NCBI GenBank assembly: GCA_019752015.1
Contig: JAIEMQ010000052.1
Location: 19,846 to 83,845 of the forward strand
DNA from: Cyanobacteriota bacterium
GTDB taxonomy: Bacteria > Acidobacteriota > Vicinamibacteria > Vicinamibacterales > UBA2999
Direction of reading: 5' to 3'
DNA length: 64,000 bases
In this document: piece after piece, positions 53,512 to 61,948 of the stretch
Numbering within the stretch: the first letter of the stretch is position 1
Layout of the letters: the number at the start of each line of letters is the position of its first letter
Position numbers and translations under genes: made by a program
The notes under the pieces: model-generated
What the model was told of the DNA's origin: nothing
Databases searched by the model: none
The model's input: the letters and a program-made list of their open reading frames with translations, nothing else

Positions 53512-54165
53512 CTAGTGGATGACGCCCTGACCCCAGACGGCCTTGGCCTGCCGCCACTCTTCCGCGAGGATGGACCACAGCATCTGGTCCAGAAACTGGC
53601 CGTTCTTGAGGAACGACCGGCGGAGCACGCCTTCCTGGACCGCTCCCAGCTTGCGCAGGGCGCCGTTGCCGCGGCCGTTGGCCACGCAGGCGCGCGCCTC
53701 GAGCCGGCCGACATTCAGGGTTTCCACCGCAAAGTCCACCACGAGCTGGCCTCCATCGATGAACATGCCGGTGCCCCAGAAGGCCGAGCCCAGCGCGAAG
53801 CCCCATTCAGCGGTGGCGAATCCCGCTTCGAGCTGGCGCACCTGGAACAGGCCCACCGCGGTGCTCATGCCGTGCGGCACGACCGCGAAGCACGCGTAAC
53901 GGCCCGCCGCGCGTTCGGCGCGGGCCCACGTAATGAACTTCTCGAAGCCTTCGACAGTCGTCGGCGGCGGCGAGATGAAGCGCGACACTTCCTCGGGCGT
54001 CAGCATTGCGAAGAGCGCCGGCGCATCCGAAATTTCGAGCTCGCGCAGCGTCACCTTCTTGCCCATCCTCACGGGCAGCGCGTTGCGCCAGTCGCTCGTG
54101 ACGGTCGCGGTCGTCGTGGCAGTCATGGGGCGATCCATGTCCGGCTGGTAGGGCATCTTCTCCAT
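53512..54165 (-). CDS. GNAT acetyltransferase (RimJ/RimL-like), partner of the second NIVWG protease
   Basis: There are 217 residues from the ATG at 54163-54165 (TAATG overlap with the protease stop). MEKMPYQPDMDRP opens it; motifs are TLRELEISDAPALFAML, EWGFALGSAFWGTGMFIDGG and NGRGNGALRKLGAVQEGVLRRSF. It is strongly similar to the first GNAT throughout. The longer N-terminus is the antisense-like shadow of the protease repeats. Substrate unknown. Confidence 0.88.
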   Translation of the reverse strand: MEKMPYQPDMDRPMTATTTATVTSDWRNALPVRMGKKVTLRELEISDAPALFAMLTPEEVSRFISPPPTTVEGFEKFITWARAERAAGRYACFAVVPHGMSTAVGLFQVRQLEAGFATAEWGFALGSAFWGTGMFIDGGQLVVDFAVETLNVGRLEARACVANGRGNGALRKLGAVQEGVLRRSFLKNGQFLDQMLWSILAEEWRQAKAVWGQGVIH

Positions 54166-56111
54166 TACTGCTTGCCCCCCTTTCCGTTGTTGCCGGCGCT
54201 CTTCTCGCCCCACACGATGTTGTCGCCCTTGGCGGCGCGGTTGCCCCACACGATGTTGTCGTCGGCGCTGTTGCCCCAGACAATGTTGTCGTCATCGTTG
54301 TTGCCCCAGACGATGTTGTCGTCGTCAAGGTTGCCCCACACGATGTTGTCTTCGTCGAACAGCGGGTTGGCCGAGTCGCGGCGGCTCAGCAGGTCGTCGC
54401 CCCACACGATGTTGTTGCCCCAGACGATGTTGTCGCCCCAGACAATGTTGTCGCCCCAGACGATGTTCTCGCCCCAGACGATGTTGTTGCCCCAGACGAT
54501 GTTGTCGGCGTCGTCGCCCCAGACGATGTTGCCGCTGAACACGACGTTGTCGCCCCACACGATGTTGTCGCCCCACACGATGTTGAGGCCCCACACGGGC
54601 AGGTTGTAGAAGAGCGAATCGCCCCACACGATGTTGTCGCCCCACACGATGTTGGCGGCCCACGTGTAGGTCTGCGTGCCGATCGTCGTCTGCTTGGCAA
54701 CCGGCGCCTGCAGCCACTGCTTCTCGAGATCAGTGATCGACGCGTCGATGTTGTTGATCAGGCTGAGCGCGCCCTTGGCGTTGACCTGCCCCGTCCCCTG
54801 GCGCAGCGGATTCACGCGCACGCCGTTCTCGACGAGCGGAATCGCGGTGAACTGCAGCACGCCTTTCGCGAGGTTCGGCGTCAGCGCGTGGCCGGTGGCC
54901 TGCTCCAGAATGGCGACGACGCCGGTGACGACGCCCGCCGACATGCTGGTGCCCGACAGCATTTCGAATTCCTTGCCCGAGGGTCCCCTGGTGCGCAGTT
55001 TCGGAAACGCCTTGTAGAGCGAGCTGCGCGGCGACGCTTCCGAGCCGAGCAGGTGGCCGGGCGCCACGACATCGGGCTTGACGAGACCGTCGTACCACGT
55101 CGGGCCGCTCGAGCTGTACGGCGCCATGCGATCGTCGAGGCGCGTGACCGTGTTGTTGTGATCGGTCGCGCCAACGGTGATCGCCGACGGCGCGTTGCCC
55201 GGCGACGTGATGCCGCCGAAGCCGAGGTCGCCATTCTTGTCCACGCCCTTGTTGCCCGCGGACGCGACGACGATGATGCCGGCCTTGGTCGCCTTCTCCA
55301 CCGCCTGCACGAGCGGGTCGGTCGCGGCCGGCTCGAAGATCGGATGGCCGAGCGAGAGGTTGATGATGTCGATGCCGAACTTGTTCCTGTTCGCGATCGC
55401 GAACTCGATCGCGCGGATGACGTCGCTGGTCCTGCCGGCGCCGTTGCCGTCGAGCACCTTCAGGCCGACGAACTGCACGCTCGGCGCAATGCCCTGGAAC
55501 GCGACGTCGGCCGCCGGCTGGCTGCCGCCGATCAGGCCGGCGACGTGCGTGCCGTGACCGTAGTGATCGCTCGGCTTCGTCTTGACGATGCCGCCGCCCG
55601 TGAAATCGTAGAACGCCTTGATGCGCAGGCCGAATGCGGCCGCGGGATGAATGCCGGAGTCGATGAGCGCCACCGTCACGCCGTATCCGGCGAGCGGGTT
55701 GGCGCCAAGACCAAGCGTGCCGAGCAGCGAGCTGAAGGGCGCCGGTGCGGGCTGCTTCTTGGCCGGCACCTTCGCCGCGGTCGGCGTCACTTCGGTGTCT
55801 TCAGAGCAGCCATCCGACACGTGGCTGCCGCAGACGGCATCGAGCTCGTCGCCGGAGAGCTCAACCGCGAACGCGCCGATGCTCGGGAGCTCGGCGTCGA
55901 TGCGCTTGCCCTTCTTCGCGAGCAGCTGCCGCGCCCAGGCGTCGTACCCGGGCTTCGACTTGAGGATGACGCGCATTGCCTTGCCCGAGTGACGGCCCTC
56001 GCGCAGCGCGCGATCGAGCTTGTCCTGGGCGTTGGCGTTGGTCGCGGTGCCGGCAAAAAGCAGCATCGCGACAAGGGCAACTAGAGAATGGCGGGGGGGC
56101 CAGGAAATCAT
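54165..56111 (-). CDS. Secreted S8 protease with 16 C-terminal NIVWG repeats
   Basis: There are 648 residues from the ATG at 56109-56111. A signal peptide (SLVALVAMLLFAGTATNANA) precedes a propeptide and the S8 domain: D151 (ALIDSGIHP), H186 (HYGHGTHVAG), N287 (SAGNKG), S389 (SGTSMSAGVV). The usual Pro after SMSA is Gly here. From about residue 478 come 16 NIVWG units, many in direct tandem as NIVWGD NIVWGD, with a longer spacer LLSRRDSANPLFDED. It ends AGNNGKGGKQ. It is the upstream paralogue of the first module. Confidence 0.93.
   Translation of the reverse strand: MISWPPRHSLVALVAMLLFAGTATNANAQDKLDRALREGRHSGKAMRVILKSKPGYDAWARQLLAKKGKRIDAELPSIGAFAVELSGDELDAVCGSHVSDGCSEDTEVTPTAAKVPAKKQPAPAPFSSLLGTLGLGANPLAGYGVTVALIDSGIHPAAAFGLRIKAFYDFTGGGIVKTKPSDHYGHGTHVAGLIGGSQPAADVAFQGIAPSVQFVGLKVLDGNGAGRTSDVIRAIEFAIANRNKFGIDIINLSLGHPIFEPAATDPLVQAVEKATKAGIIVVASAGNKGVDKNGDLGFGGITSPGNAPSAITVGATDHNNTVTRLDDRMAPYSSSGPTWYDGLVKPDVVAPGHLLGSEASPRSSLYKAFPKLRTRGPSGKEFEMLSGTSMSAGVVTGVVAILEQATGHALTPNLAKGVLQFTAIPLVENGVRVNPLRQGTGQVNAKGALSLINNIDASITDLEKQWLQAPVAKQTTIGTQTYTWAANIVWGDNIVWGDSLFYNLPVWGLNIVWGDNIVWGDNVVFSGNIVWGDDADNIVWGNNIVWGENIVWGDNIVWGDNIVWGNNIVWGDDLLSRRDSANPLFDEDNIVWGNLDDDNIVWGNNDDDNIVWGNSADDNIVWGNRAAKGDNIVWGEKSAGNNGKGGKQ
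54204..54654 (-). repeat. NIVWG repeat array, second protease
   Basis: Sixteen copies, several spaced by only six residues (NIVWGD NIVWGD), then later by 9-10. The spacing differs from the first copy, so the arrays have diverged or expanded independently. Confidence 0.9.
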
Positions 56112-56380
56112 TTGTCGGTGTCCTGTTGAGCAAGGCGTGGGCCAAACCACAACGCCCTGCAAAACTCCGCAATCATAGCACTCAATATGACACAAAGCGA
56201 CATAAAAAGCATTTTGACTCTTTGTTATGCCTATATGTGTGTGCCGATATGAGTCAAAAATTAAAAATAGGCCTGTTTTTGGTGTCAATAAGTGACACTA
56301 AGGTCAACTCTATGCCGCAGAGACACTTAGGGCAGGTCCATAGAAGGCTTAGCAAGACCCGAACGTGCAGATTTGAGACA
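56112..56380. promoter_or_regulatory. AT-rich promoter region of the second protease gene
   Basis: On the minus strand, -35 TTGACA (56283-56288) and -10 TTTAAT (56260-56265) are 17 bases apart; a second pair TTGACT (56252-56257) and TATAGG (56230-56235) is 16 apart. An inverted repeat GTGTCA-ATAAG-TGACAC (56282-56298) covers the first -35, a possible operator. The leader to the ATG is 120-150 bases. There is no gene in the stretch. Confidence 0.5.
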
Positions 56381-56415
56381 GGGGCGCGGTTGGTGCTTAG
56401 CACCAACGACGCCCC
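56381..56415 (-). terminator. fabH terminator hairpin
   Basis: GTTGGTGC (56389-56396) pairs with GCACCAAC (56400-56407), loop TTA, extended by GGGGCG/CGCCCC. It begins 3 bases after the fabH stop. No long T run follows on the minus strand, so it is a moderate terminator candidate. Confidence 0.55.
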
Positions 56416-56418
56416 CCT

Positions 56419-57414
56419 CTAGATGCCCCAGCGAACGAGGACTGAGCCGACCGTAAAGCCGGCGCCGACCGACGTCAGCAGGATCAAATCGCCCTTCTTG
56501 AGCTTGCCGGTTTCGACCGCGGTGTTGAGCGCGAGCGGGATCGTCGCAGCGGTGGTGTTGCCGTACTGATCGATGTTCAGGATCACTTTCTCTTCCGGCA
56601 TGCCGATTTTTTCGGCCGCCGACATGATGATGCGCTTGTTCGCCTGGTGCGACACGAACAGCGCGAGGTCTTCGCCGGTGAGACCGTGCTTGCGCAGCAG
56701 CCGCTCGCAGATCTCGCCGGTGTTGCGGACGGCGAACTTGAAGACGGTCTGGCCGTCCTGCTTCACGTAATGGAGCCGCTCGTCGACGGTCTTGTGCGAC
56801 GCGGGCATCTTGCTGCCGCCGGCCGGCATGCACAGCGCCGGACCGCCGTTGCCGTCGATCATGTGATCGAAATCAAGGATGCCGACGCCCGGATCGTTCG
56901 ACACGCCGAGCACGACCGCGCCCGCGCCGTCGCCGAACAGCACGCACGTCGCGCGATCGGTGTAGTCGATGATGCTCGACATCACGTCGGCGCCAATCAC
57001 CAGCGCGTGCTTCGCGCCGCCCGACGCGACGATCGTGTTGCCGACCGTCAGCGCGTAGGTGAACGCCGAGCACGCCGCTGACAGATCGAATCCCCACGCA
57101 TTCTTCGCGCCCAGCTTCGCCTGCACCAGGCAGGCCGTGCTCGGGAACAACATGTCGGGCGTCACCGTGCCGACGATGATCACGTCGATGTCGTCGGGCG
57201 TCAGCCCCGCCTTCCTGATCGCCTCTCGCGCCGCCATCGTCGCCAGATCGCTCGTCGCCACGCCGGGGTCGACAATGTGACGCTGGCGGATGCCGGTGCG
57301 CTGCATGATCCACTCGTCGGTGGTCTCGACCATCTTCTCGAGGTCAGCGTTGGTGAGGACGCGCGGCGGCACGTAGGTGGCCAGGCTCTTGATCTCGACA
57401 CGACGGACGCTCAA
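56419..57414 (-). CDS. fabH: Beta-ketoacyl-ACP synthase III
   Basis: There are 331 residues. The Cys is in [13 protein letters not shown] (about residue 113), the His in SHQANKRII, and the Asn in [12 protein letters not shown]. It condenses acetyl-CoA with malonyl-ACP to start fatty acids. The start is a TTG at 57412-57414 overlapping the ruvB stop by 4 bases. It is the last gene of a yebC-ruvC-ruvA-ruvB-fabH run. Confidence 0.95.
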   Translation of the reverse strand: MSVRRVEIKSLATYVPPRVLTNADLEKMVETTDEWIMQRTGIRQRHIVDPGVATSDLATMAAREAIRKAGLTPDDIDVIIVGTVTPDMLFPSTACLVQAKLGAKNAWGFDLSAACSAFTYALTVGNTIVASGGAKHALVIGADVMSSIIDYTDRATCVLFGDGAGAVVLGVSNDPGVGILDFDHMIDGNGGPALCMPAGGSKMPASHKTVDERLHYVKQDGQTVFKFAVRNTGEICERLLRKHGLTGEDLALFVSHQANKRIIMSAAEKIGMPEEKVILNIDQYGNTTAATIPLALNTAVETGKLKKGDLILLTSVGAGFTVGSVLVRWGI

Positions 57415-58421
57415 AACAACCCCCTCCCGGGCACGGTGCGCCCGAAGTATTCATACGCGCGCGCGGTCGCCAGACGGCCGCGCGGAGTGCGTTCAAGAAA
57501 GCCGATCTGGATCAGATACGGCTCATAGATGTCTTCAATCGCGTCGGCCTCCTCACTGAGCGCCGCCGCGAGACTGCCGAGGCCGACGGGACCGCCGCTG
57601 AACTTGTCGATCACGGTCAGCAACAGGCGCCGATCGCTCTCGTCGAATCCGTATTCATCGACGTCGAGGAGATTCATCGCCGCGCGCGCGACCTCGAGCG
57701 TCACCTTGCCGTCGGCGCGGACCTGCGCGTAATCGCGCACGCGCCGCAACAGGCGATTGACGATGCGCGGTGTGCCGCGCGATCGGCTCGCGATGTCCTT
57801 CGCCGCGGCATCATCCATCAGGATGTTGAGGATGCGCGCGGATCGGCGCGCAATCTCCTCGATGTCGGCGCTGTTATAGAAATCGAGACGCTGCACGATG
57901 CCGAAGCGCGCGCGCAGCGGCGAGGTCAGCAGCCCCGCGCGCGTCGTTGCGCCGACCAGCGTGAAGGGCTCGACCGGCACCTTGACCGAGCGCGCGCCGG
58001 GTCCCTGGCCGATCACGATATCGAGCTCGAAATCCTCCATCGCCGGGTAGAGGATCTCTTCGATCGCCGGCGGCATGCGGTGGATTTCGTCGATGAACAG
58101 CACTTCGCGCGGCTGCAGGTTCGAGAGGATGCCGGCAAGATCGCCCGGCTTCTCGATCACCGGTCCCGCCGTGGTGCGCACCGGGACGCCGAGCTCGTTC
58201 GCGATCACATAGGCCAGCGTCGTCTTGCCGAGGCCGGGCGGTCCGTAGAGCAGCGTGTGATCGAGCGCGTCACCGCGCTGCTTCGCCGCCTCGATCGCCA
58301 CGTGCAGCTGTTCGCGGATCTTGTCCTGGCCGATGTAGTCGTCGAGCCGCCGCGGCCGAAGGCCTTCGTCCTGCGCATCGTCTTCGACGCGCGCCGCCAT
58401 CAGAATCCGGGGATCGGTCAT
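57411..58421 (-). CDS. ruvB: Holliday junction branch migration helicase RuvB
   Basis: There are 336 residues. Walker A is [19 protein letters not shown], Walker [12 protein letters not shown], then sensor regions and the winged-helix C-terminus with [13 protein letters not shown]. It drives branch migration with RuvA. It overlaps ruvA by 4 bases (ATGA). Confidence 0.97.
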   Translation of the reverse strand: MTDPRILMAARVEDDAQDEGLRPRRLDDYIGQDKIREQLHVAIEAAKQRGDALDHTLLYGPPGLGKTTLAYVIANELGVPVRTTAGPVIEKPGDLAGILSNLQPREVLFIDEIHRMPPAIEEILYPAMEDFELDIVIGQGPGARSVKVPVEPFTLVGATTRAGLLTSPLRARFGIVQRLDFYNSADIEEIARRSARILNILMDDAAAKDIASRSRGTPRIVNRLLRRVRDYAQVRADGKVTLEVARAAMNLLDVDEYGFDESDRRLLLTVIDKFSGGPVGLGSLAAALSEEADAIEDIYEPYLIQIGFLERTPRGRLATARAYEYFGRTVPGRGLF

Positions 58422-59005
58422 GCGCGTGAAAGATCCTTCAGCGCCGCCCGCAGCACATCTTCGAACTTGCCGTCACTCTTCGAGCCGAGCAGCTTGTCGA
58501 GCACTTTATCGATCGCCTGCCGATGGTAGCCGAGATTGGCGAGCGCCGAGACCAGATCTTCACGCTGCGAATCGGCCGGCGACGCCGGCGCGGCGTCGAT
58601 CGTCTTCGGCAGCCGATCGCGCAGCTCCACGCAGATGCGCTCCGCCGTCTTCTTGCCGACGCCGGGAATCGCGGTCAGGCGGGCGATGTCGTTGCGCTGG
58701 ATTGCGCCCACCAGATCGCGGGGCTCGATCCCCGATAACACCGCGAGCCCGAGCTTGGGGCCGATGCCGCTGACACCGATCAGCTTCTCGAACATCGTCA
58801 GCTCGAGATCGGTGGCGAATCCATACAGTGCGAGTTGATCCTCGCGGACGTGCGTGTGAATCCGCAGCGCGATCGCCGCGCCTGAATCGCCGCATCCGTA
58901 GAACGTGGACAACGGCACCTGCACGTCATAGCCGACGCCGGACACATCAACGATTACGCGATTCGGATGTTTTTCGAGGACCTTGCCGTTCAGGCGCGCG
59001 ATCAT
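58418..59005 (-). CDS. ruvA: Holliday junction DNA helicase RuvA
   Basis: There are 195 residues from the ATG at 59003-59005. The N-terminal OB fold ([19 protein letters not shown]) is followed by two helix-hairpin-helix motifs ([31 protein letters not shown]) and a domain III tail. It binds junctions with RuvB. The longer reading upstream is the ruvC shadow. ATGA overlap with ruvC. Confidence 0.96.
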   Translation of the reverse strand: MIARLNGKVLEKHPNRVIVDVSGVGYDVQVPLSTFYGCGDSGAAIALRIHTHVREDQLALYGFATDLELTMFEKLIGVSGIGPKLGLAVLSGIEPRDLVGAIQRNDIARLTAIPGVGKKTAERICVELRDRLPKTIDAAPASPADSQREDLVSALANLGYHRQAIDKVLDKLLGSKSDGKFEDVLRAALKDLSRA

Positions 59006-59553
59006 GGGCGATAGTTTCGCCAGGACTTGGGGCTTGGGGCTTGGGACTTGGGGCTGGCGACTCTCGCGCCGGCTTTCTGCATCAGATTGCCTGAATGCAG
59101 ATGGCAGATCGCGACTGCGAGGGCATCCGTCGCGTCGTTCGGTTTCGGGATCGCGTCGAGCCCCAGCAGTACTTTCACCATCTGCGCCACCTGGGGTTTC
59201 TCGGCGCGTCCATAGCCGACGACCGCGCGCTTGATCTCCGCGGGCGTGTACTCGACGACGGTGACGCCGGCTTCGATCGCGGCCAGCATGGCCACGCCGC
59301 GCGCGTGCCCGAGCTTCAGCGCGCTGCGCGCGTTGACGGCGTGAAAAATGTTTTCGATCGCGACGCAGTCGGGGCGGTGCTCCGCCAGGAGCACCGTCAG
59401 CTCGCGATAAATGATCTTGAGTTGATCCGGGAAGGAGTCGGCCGCCCCGGCACGCACGGCGCCGCACCGTACCAGCTGATGGACGCGTCCGTCGCTGTCG
59501 ATGCAGCCGTAACCGGTGCGGTCCGAGCCGGGGTCGATGCCGAAGACCCTCAC
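59002..59553 (-). CDS. ruvC: Holliday junction resolvase RuvC
   Basis: There are 183 residues from a GTG at 59551-59553 that overlaps the yebC stop. Catalytic acids are in FGIDPGSDRTG, AIENIF and DATDALAVAICH. The C-terminus [17 protein letters not shown] is encoded by a CTTGGG micro-repeat and is outside the normal fold. It resolves junctions made by RuvAB. Confidence 0.95.
   Translation of the reverse strand: MRVFGIDPGSDRTGYGCIDSDGRVHQLVRCGAVRAGAADSFPDQLKIIYRELTVLLAEHRPDCVAIENIFHAVNARSALKLGHARGVAMLAAIEAGVTVVEYTPAEIKRAVVGYGRAEKPQVAQMVKVLLGLDAIPKPNDATDALAVAICHLHSGNLMQKAGARVASPKSQAPSPKSWRNYRP
59019..59055. repeat. CTTGGGG micro-repeat at the ruvC end
   Basis: Units of GGGGCTTGG and GGGACTTGG run through the ruvC C-terminus just before the stop. 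It gives SPKSQAPSPKS in RuvC. Confidence 0.55.
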
Positions 59554-60299
59554 GCCAGTGAGGCCTCGATCTCCTTCTCCTCGATGTCGAAGTTCGACCA
59601 GACCTGCTTGACGTCTTCGTGCTCGTCGAGCACGTCCATCAGCTTGAGCATCTGGTTGGCCGGCGTGCCGGCCAGCTTGACGTAGTTCTGCGGCAGCATT
59701 GCGACCTGCGCGCTCGCCGGCTCGATGCCGAGCGCCTTGATCGCGTCGCGCACCGCTTCGAATGCGGCCGGGTCGCTCAGCACTTCCCACGCATCGCCAT
59801 CGTCCTGCATGTCGTCGGCGCCGGCGTCGAGCGCCGCGCTCAGCAGCTTCTCCTCGTCGGCCTTGGCCTTCTCGACGACGACATGGCCCTTCTTGGTGAA
59901 CATCCACGCCACTGAATTAGTCGCGCCGAGGTTGCCGGCATGCTTCTCGAGCGTGTGGCGGATTTCGCCGACGGTGCGGTTCTTGTTGTCGGTGAGGCAC
60001 TCGATGATGAGCGCCGAGCCGCCGGGACCGTACGCCTCGTAGGTGATCTCTTCGTAGGTGATGCCCGGCAATTCGCCGGTGCCGCGCTGAATCGCCTTCT
60101 TGATGTTGTCGGCCGGCATGTTGACTTCCTTGGCGGCGGCAATGATCGTGCGCAGGCGCGGGTTCATGTTCGGATCGCCGCCGCCGTTGCGGGCGGCGAC
60201 GGTCAATTCCTTGATCAGGCGCGTGAAAATCTTGCCGCGCTTGGCGTCGGCCGCGCCTTTCTTGTGCTTAATCGTGTGCCACTTGGAATGGCCGGACAT
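59550..60299 (-). CDS. YebC/PmpR-TACO1 family protein
   Basis: There are 249 residues beginning MSGHSKWHTIKHKKGAADA, the family hallmark, with YEAYGPGGSALIIECLTDN in the middle. These proteins were annotated as regulators and more recently linked to ribosome stalling relief. It leads the ruvC-ruvA-ruvB run, as in many bacteria. Confidence 0.95.
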   Translation of the reverse strand: MSGHSKWHTIKHKKGAADAKRGKIFTRLIKELTVAARNGGGDPNMNPRLRTIIAAAKEVNMPADNIKKAIQRGTGELPGITYEEITYEAYGPGGSALIIECLTDNKNRTVGEIRHTLEKHAGNLGATNSVAWMFTKKGHVVVEKAKADEEKLLSAALDAGADDMQDDGDAWEVLSDPAAFEAVRDAIKALGIEPASAQVAMLPQNYVKLAGTPANQMLKLMDVLDEHEDVKQVWSNFDIEEKEIEASLA

Positions 60300-60334
60300 C
60301 GGAAACTCCTGAAATGCTTAGAAAAGCTGTGGGA

Positions 60335-60354
60335 GGCCGGCCACCAGGCCGGCC
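60335..60354. repeat. GGCCGGCC palindrome upstream of yebC
   Basis: GGCCGGCC-ACCA-GGCCGGCC is an 8-bp perfect hairpin between yebC and the methyltransferase. It may end transcription from the methyltransferase gene. Confidence 0.55.
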
Positions 60355-60371
60355 GAACCGAACAGGTGATT

Positions 60372-61163
60372 TTACCCCCGCCGAGCCAGGATAATCCAGA
60401 CATCGGCGCGGAGGTCCCATGGGCCGCCCTGGTAATCGCCCAGGAGCGACGAAACCACGAGCCCGGCTTTTTCCAGGCGCTCGACCATCTGCGGCACTGA
60501 CAGGGTTCGAAACCCGAGCGCGAATGTCTTTCGCGTTTCCGAGCGGCCACGCCCTTCGACGAAGGTCTGCTCGAAGCGGGTGATGTGTTTTCGCCGGTCT
60601 TGCCGGACGGTCTCGATCAACTTGATTGGCTTGCCGTGCGGACCGCGCGCGCCGCGCAGCGTGACGCGATTCGAATATTCATCCCACGCCGGCAGATCGG
60701 CAACGAGCTCCACTCCGAACGTGCCATTGCGCGTCAGCACGCGCCGGACGTCCTTCAACGTTGCCGCGAGCAGCTGTTCGTCGAGCAGCGATTGCAGGAT
60801 CCCGTACGGCGCCATGACGAGGGGAAACGTGCGATCGGGGAACGGCAGATAGCGGATGTCGCCGCGGATCAACTGCACTCGCGATCCCACGGCCGCGCGT
60901 TTCACTTTGCGTCTGCCGCGATCGAGCATCGACGCGGAGCGATCGATGCCGACGACAGTAGCGCCGGCTTTCGCGACTGGAATGGCGACGCGGCCGGTGC
61001 CGCATCCCAGTTCAAGAACACGTGGGTCCTTCCGGGCCTGTCCCGACGAGGCGCGAAGCGCGAAGTCGGACCAGAACGCACTGTCGCGCCGCCCGACGGT
61101 CTGCGCGTTCTCCCAGTCGTAGTAGGCGGCGTAGTCATCCCACCCCTCGTGGCCTTTCATCAA
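60372..61163 (-). CDS. Class I SAM-dependent methyltransferase
   Basis: There are 263 residues. The SAM site is VLELGCGTGRVAIPVAKAG, followed by VVGIDRSASMLDRGRRK and a late APYGILQSL. The substrate is unknown. A repeat element encodes LRASSGQARKDP just before the SAM motif. The ATG overlaps, on the other strand, the start region of the membrane protein gene. Confidence 0.85.
   Translation of the reverse strand: MMKGHEGWDDYAAYYDWENAQTVGRRDSAFWSDFALRASSGQARKDPRVLELGCGTGRVAIPVAKAGATVVGIDRSASMLDRGRRKVKRAAVGSRVQLIRGDIRYLPFPDRTFPLVMAPYGILQSLLDEQLLAATLKDVRRVLTRNGTFGVELVADLPAWDEYSNRVTLRGARGPHGKPIKLIETVRQDRRKHITRFEQTFVEGRGRSETRKTFALGFRTLSVPQMVERLEKAGLVVSSLLGDYQGGPWDLRADVWIILARRG
61035..61072 (+). 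repeat. SARQA-family repeat inside the methyltransferase
   Basis: GGCCTGTCCCGACGAGGC, then GCGAAGC, then GCGAAGTCGGACC. It reads as ALRASSGQARK in the protein, a diverged copy of the family in glmM, nth, tilS and arsR. Confidence 0.6.
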
Positions 61164-61171
61164 TGAGAGCT

Positions 61172-61177
61172 TATAAT
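61172..61177 (+). promoter_or_regulatory. -10 box of the membrane protein gene
   Basis: A perfect TATAAT lies 12 bases before the ATG at 61190. No clear -35 is seen. Transcription would start about 6 bases before the ATG. Confidence 0.45.
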
Positions 61178-61189
61178 TTCTTCGCTTCC

Positions 61190-61948
61190 ATGGATGTGAC
61201 CAAGCCGCCGCTGCCGCGTACCGGCGCCGAAATCGGTTCCGATTCGCTGCACGTCGAGCTCGACACAGACCGGAAGATTCGCGTTCGCAACAAGCTCTAT
61301 TACCGGGTCAATCACTGGCCGATCTGGATCTTCGTCTTTTTCATCGCGCCGGGTCCGCTCACGTTCGATCTGTTTGAGCGCGGTTTCGACTCGCGGTTGT
61401 TGACGTGGCTGGGCATCGTGCTGGCGGGCACCGGTATCGCGGGTTTGTTTGGCAAGCTGCCCGGCTGTGAGCCGGCGCCGTACATCATTCGTTTCACGGA
61501 AGATCGGCCGAACCCGCTTTATCGGCGCATCTGCTACACGACCGCGTGGGGAGAAGTGGTGGCCTTCGCAGTGTTGAATGCGGGCGGGTTGTTATACGCC
61601 ATCATCACCGGCGAATGGCGATTGAAGCAAATGTATGAGTGGTTTTATTTTCCGATCGCCGGCACGCTTTGGGTACTAGGCGCCCTTGGCAAGCTGCCTC
61701 GCGTGAAGAAATCAACTGCGGGTGAAGGTCACGAGCGCCGCTACTTCTATGGATCGGTGTGGGCGGTAACCATCGCACAGCCGGTGCTGTGGTTCATGTG
61801 GAAGGCACTGCCACGATCGACGGGATTCGACATTCTGAAGCTCGTAGTCTTCGTGGGCGTCCTCGCCTTCGTCGGAAATATGGCGCGGCTCGGCCTCCTG
61901 CCGCGCACACGCCCAATCGTGCCCGGTGAACTAGCGGTCTCCGACTGA
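61190..61948 (+). CDS. Integral membrane protein of unknown function
   Basis: There are 252 residues from MDVTKPPLP; an ATG at 61163 would add nine. Five or six hydrophobic segments are seen, for example WPIWIFVFFIAPGPLTF, VVAFAVLNAGGLLYAII and LKLVVFVGVLAFVG. A short Cys motif LPGCEPAPYIIRFTEDRPN lies between helices. I do not recognise a family. It overlaps the serine hydrolase start by one base (TGATG). Confidence 0.7.
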   Translation: MDVTKPPLPRTGAEIGSDSLHVELDTDRKIRVRNKLYYRVNHWPIWIFVFFIAPGPLTFDLFERGFDSRLLTWLGIVLAGTGIAGLFGKLPGCEPAPYIIRFTEDRPNPLYRRICYTTAWGEVVAFAVLNAGGLLYAIITGEWRLKQMYEWFYFPIAGTLWVLGALGKLPRVKKSTAGEGHERRYFYGSVWAVTIAQPVLWFMWKALPRSTGFDILKLVVFVGVLAFVGNMARLGLLPRTRPIVPGELAVSD

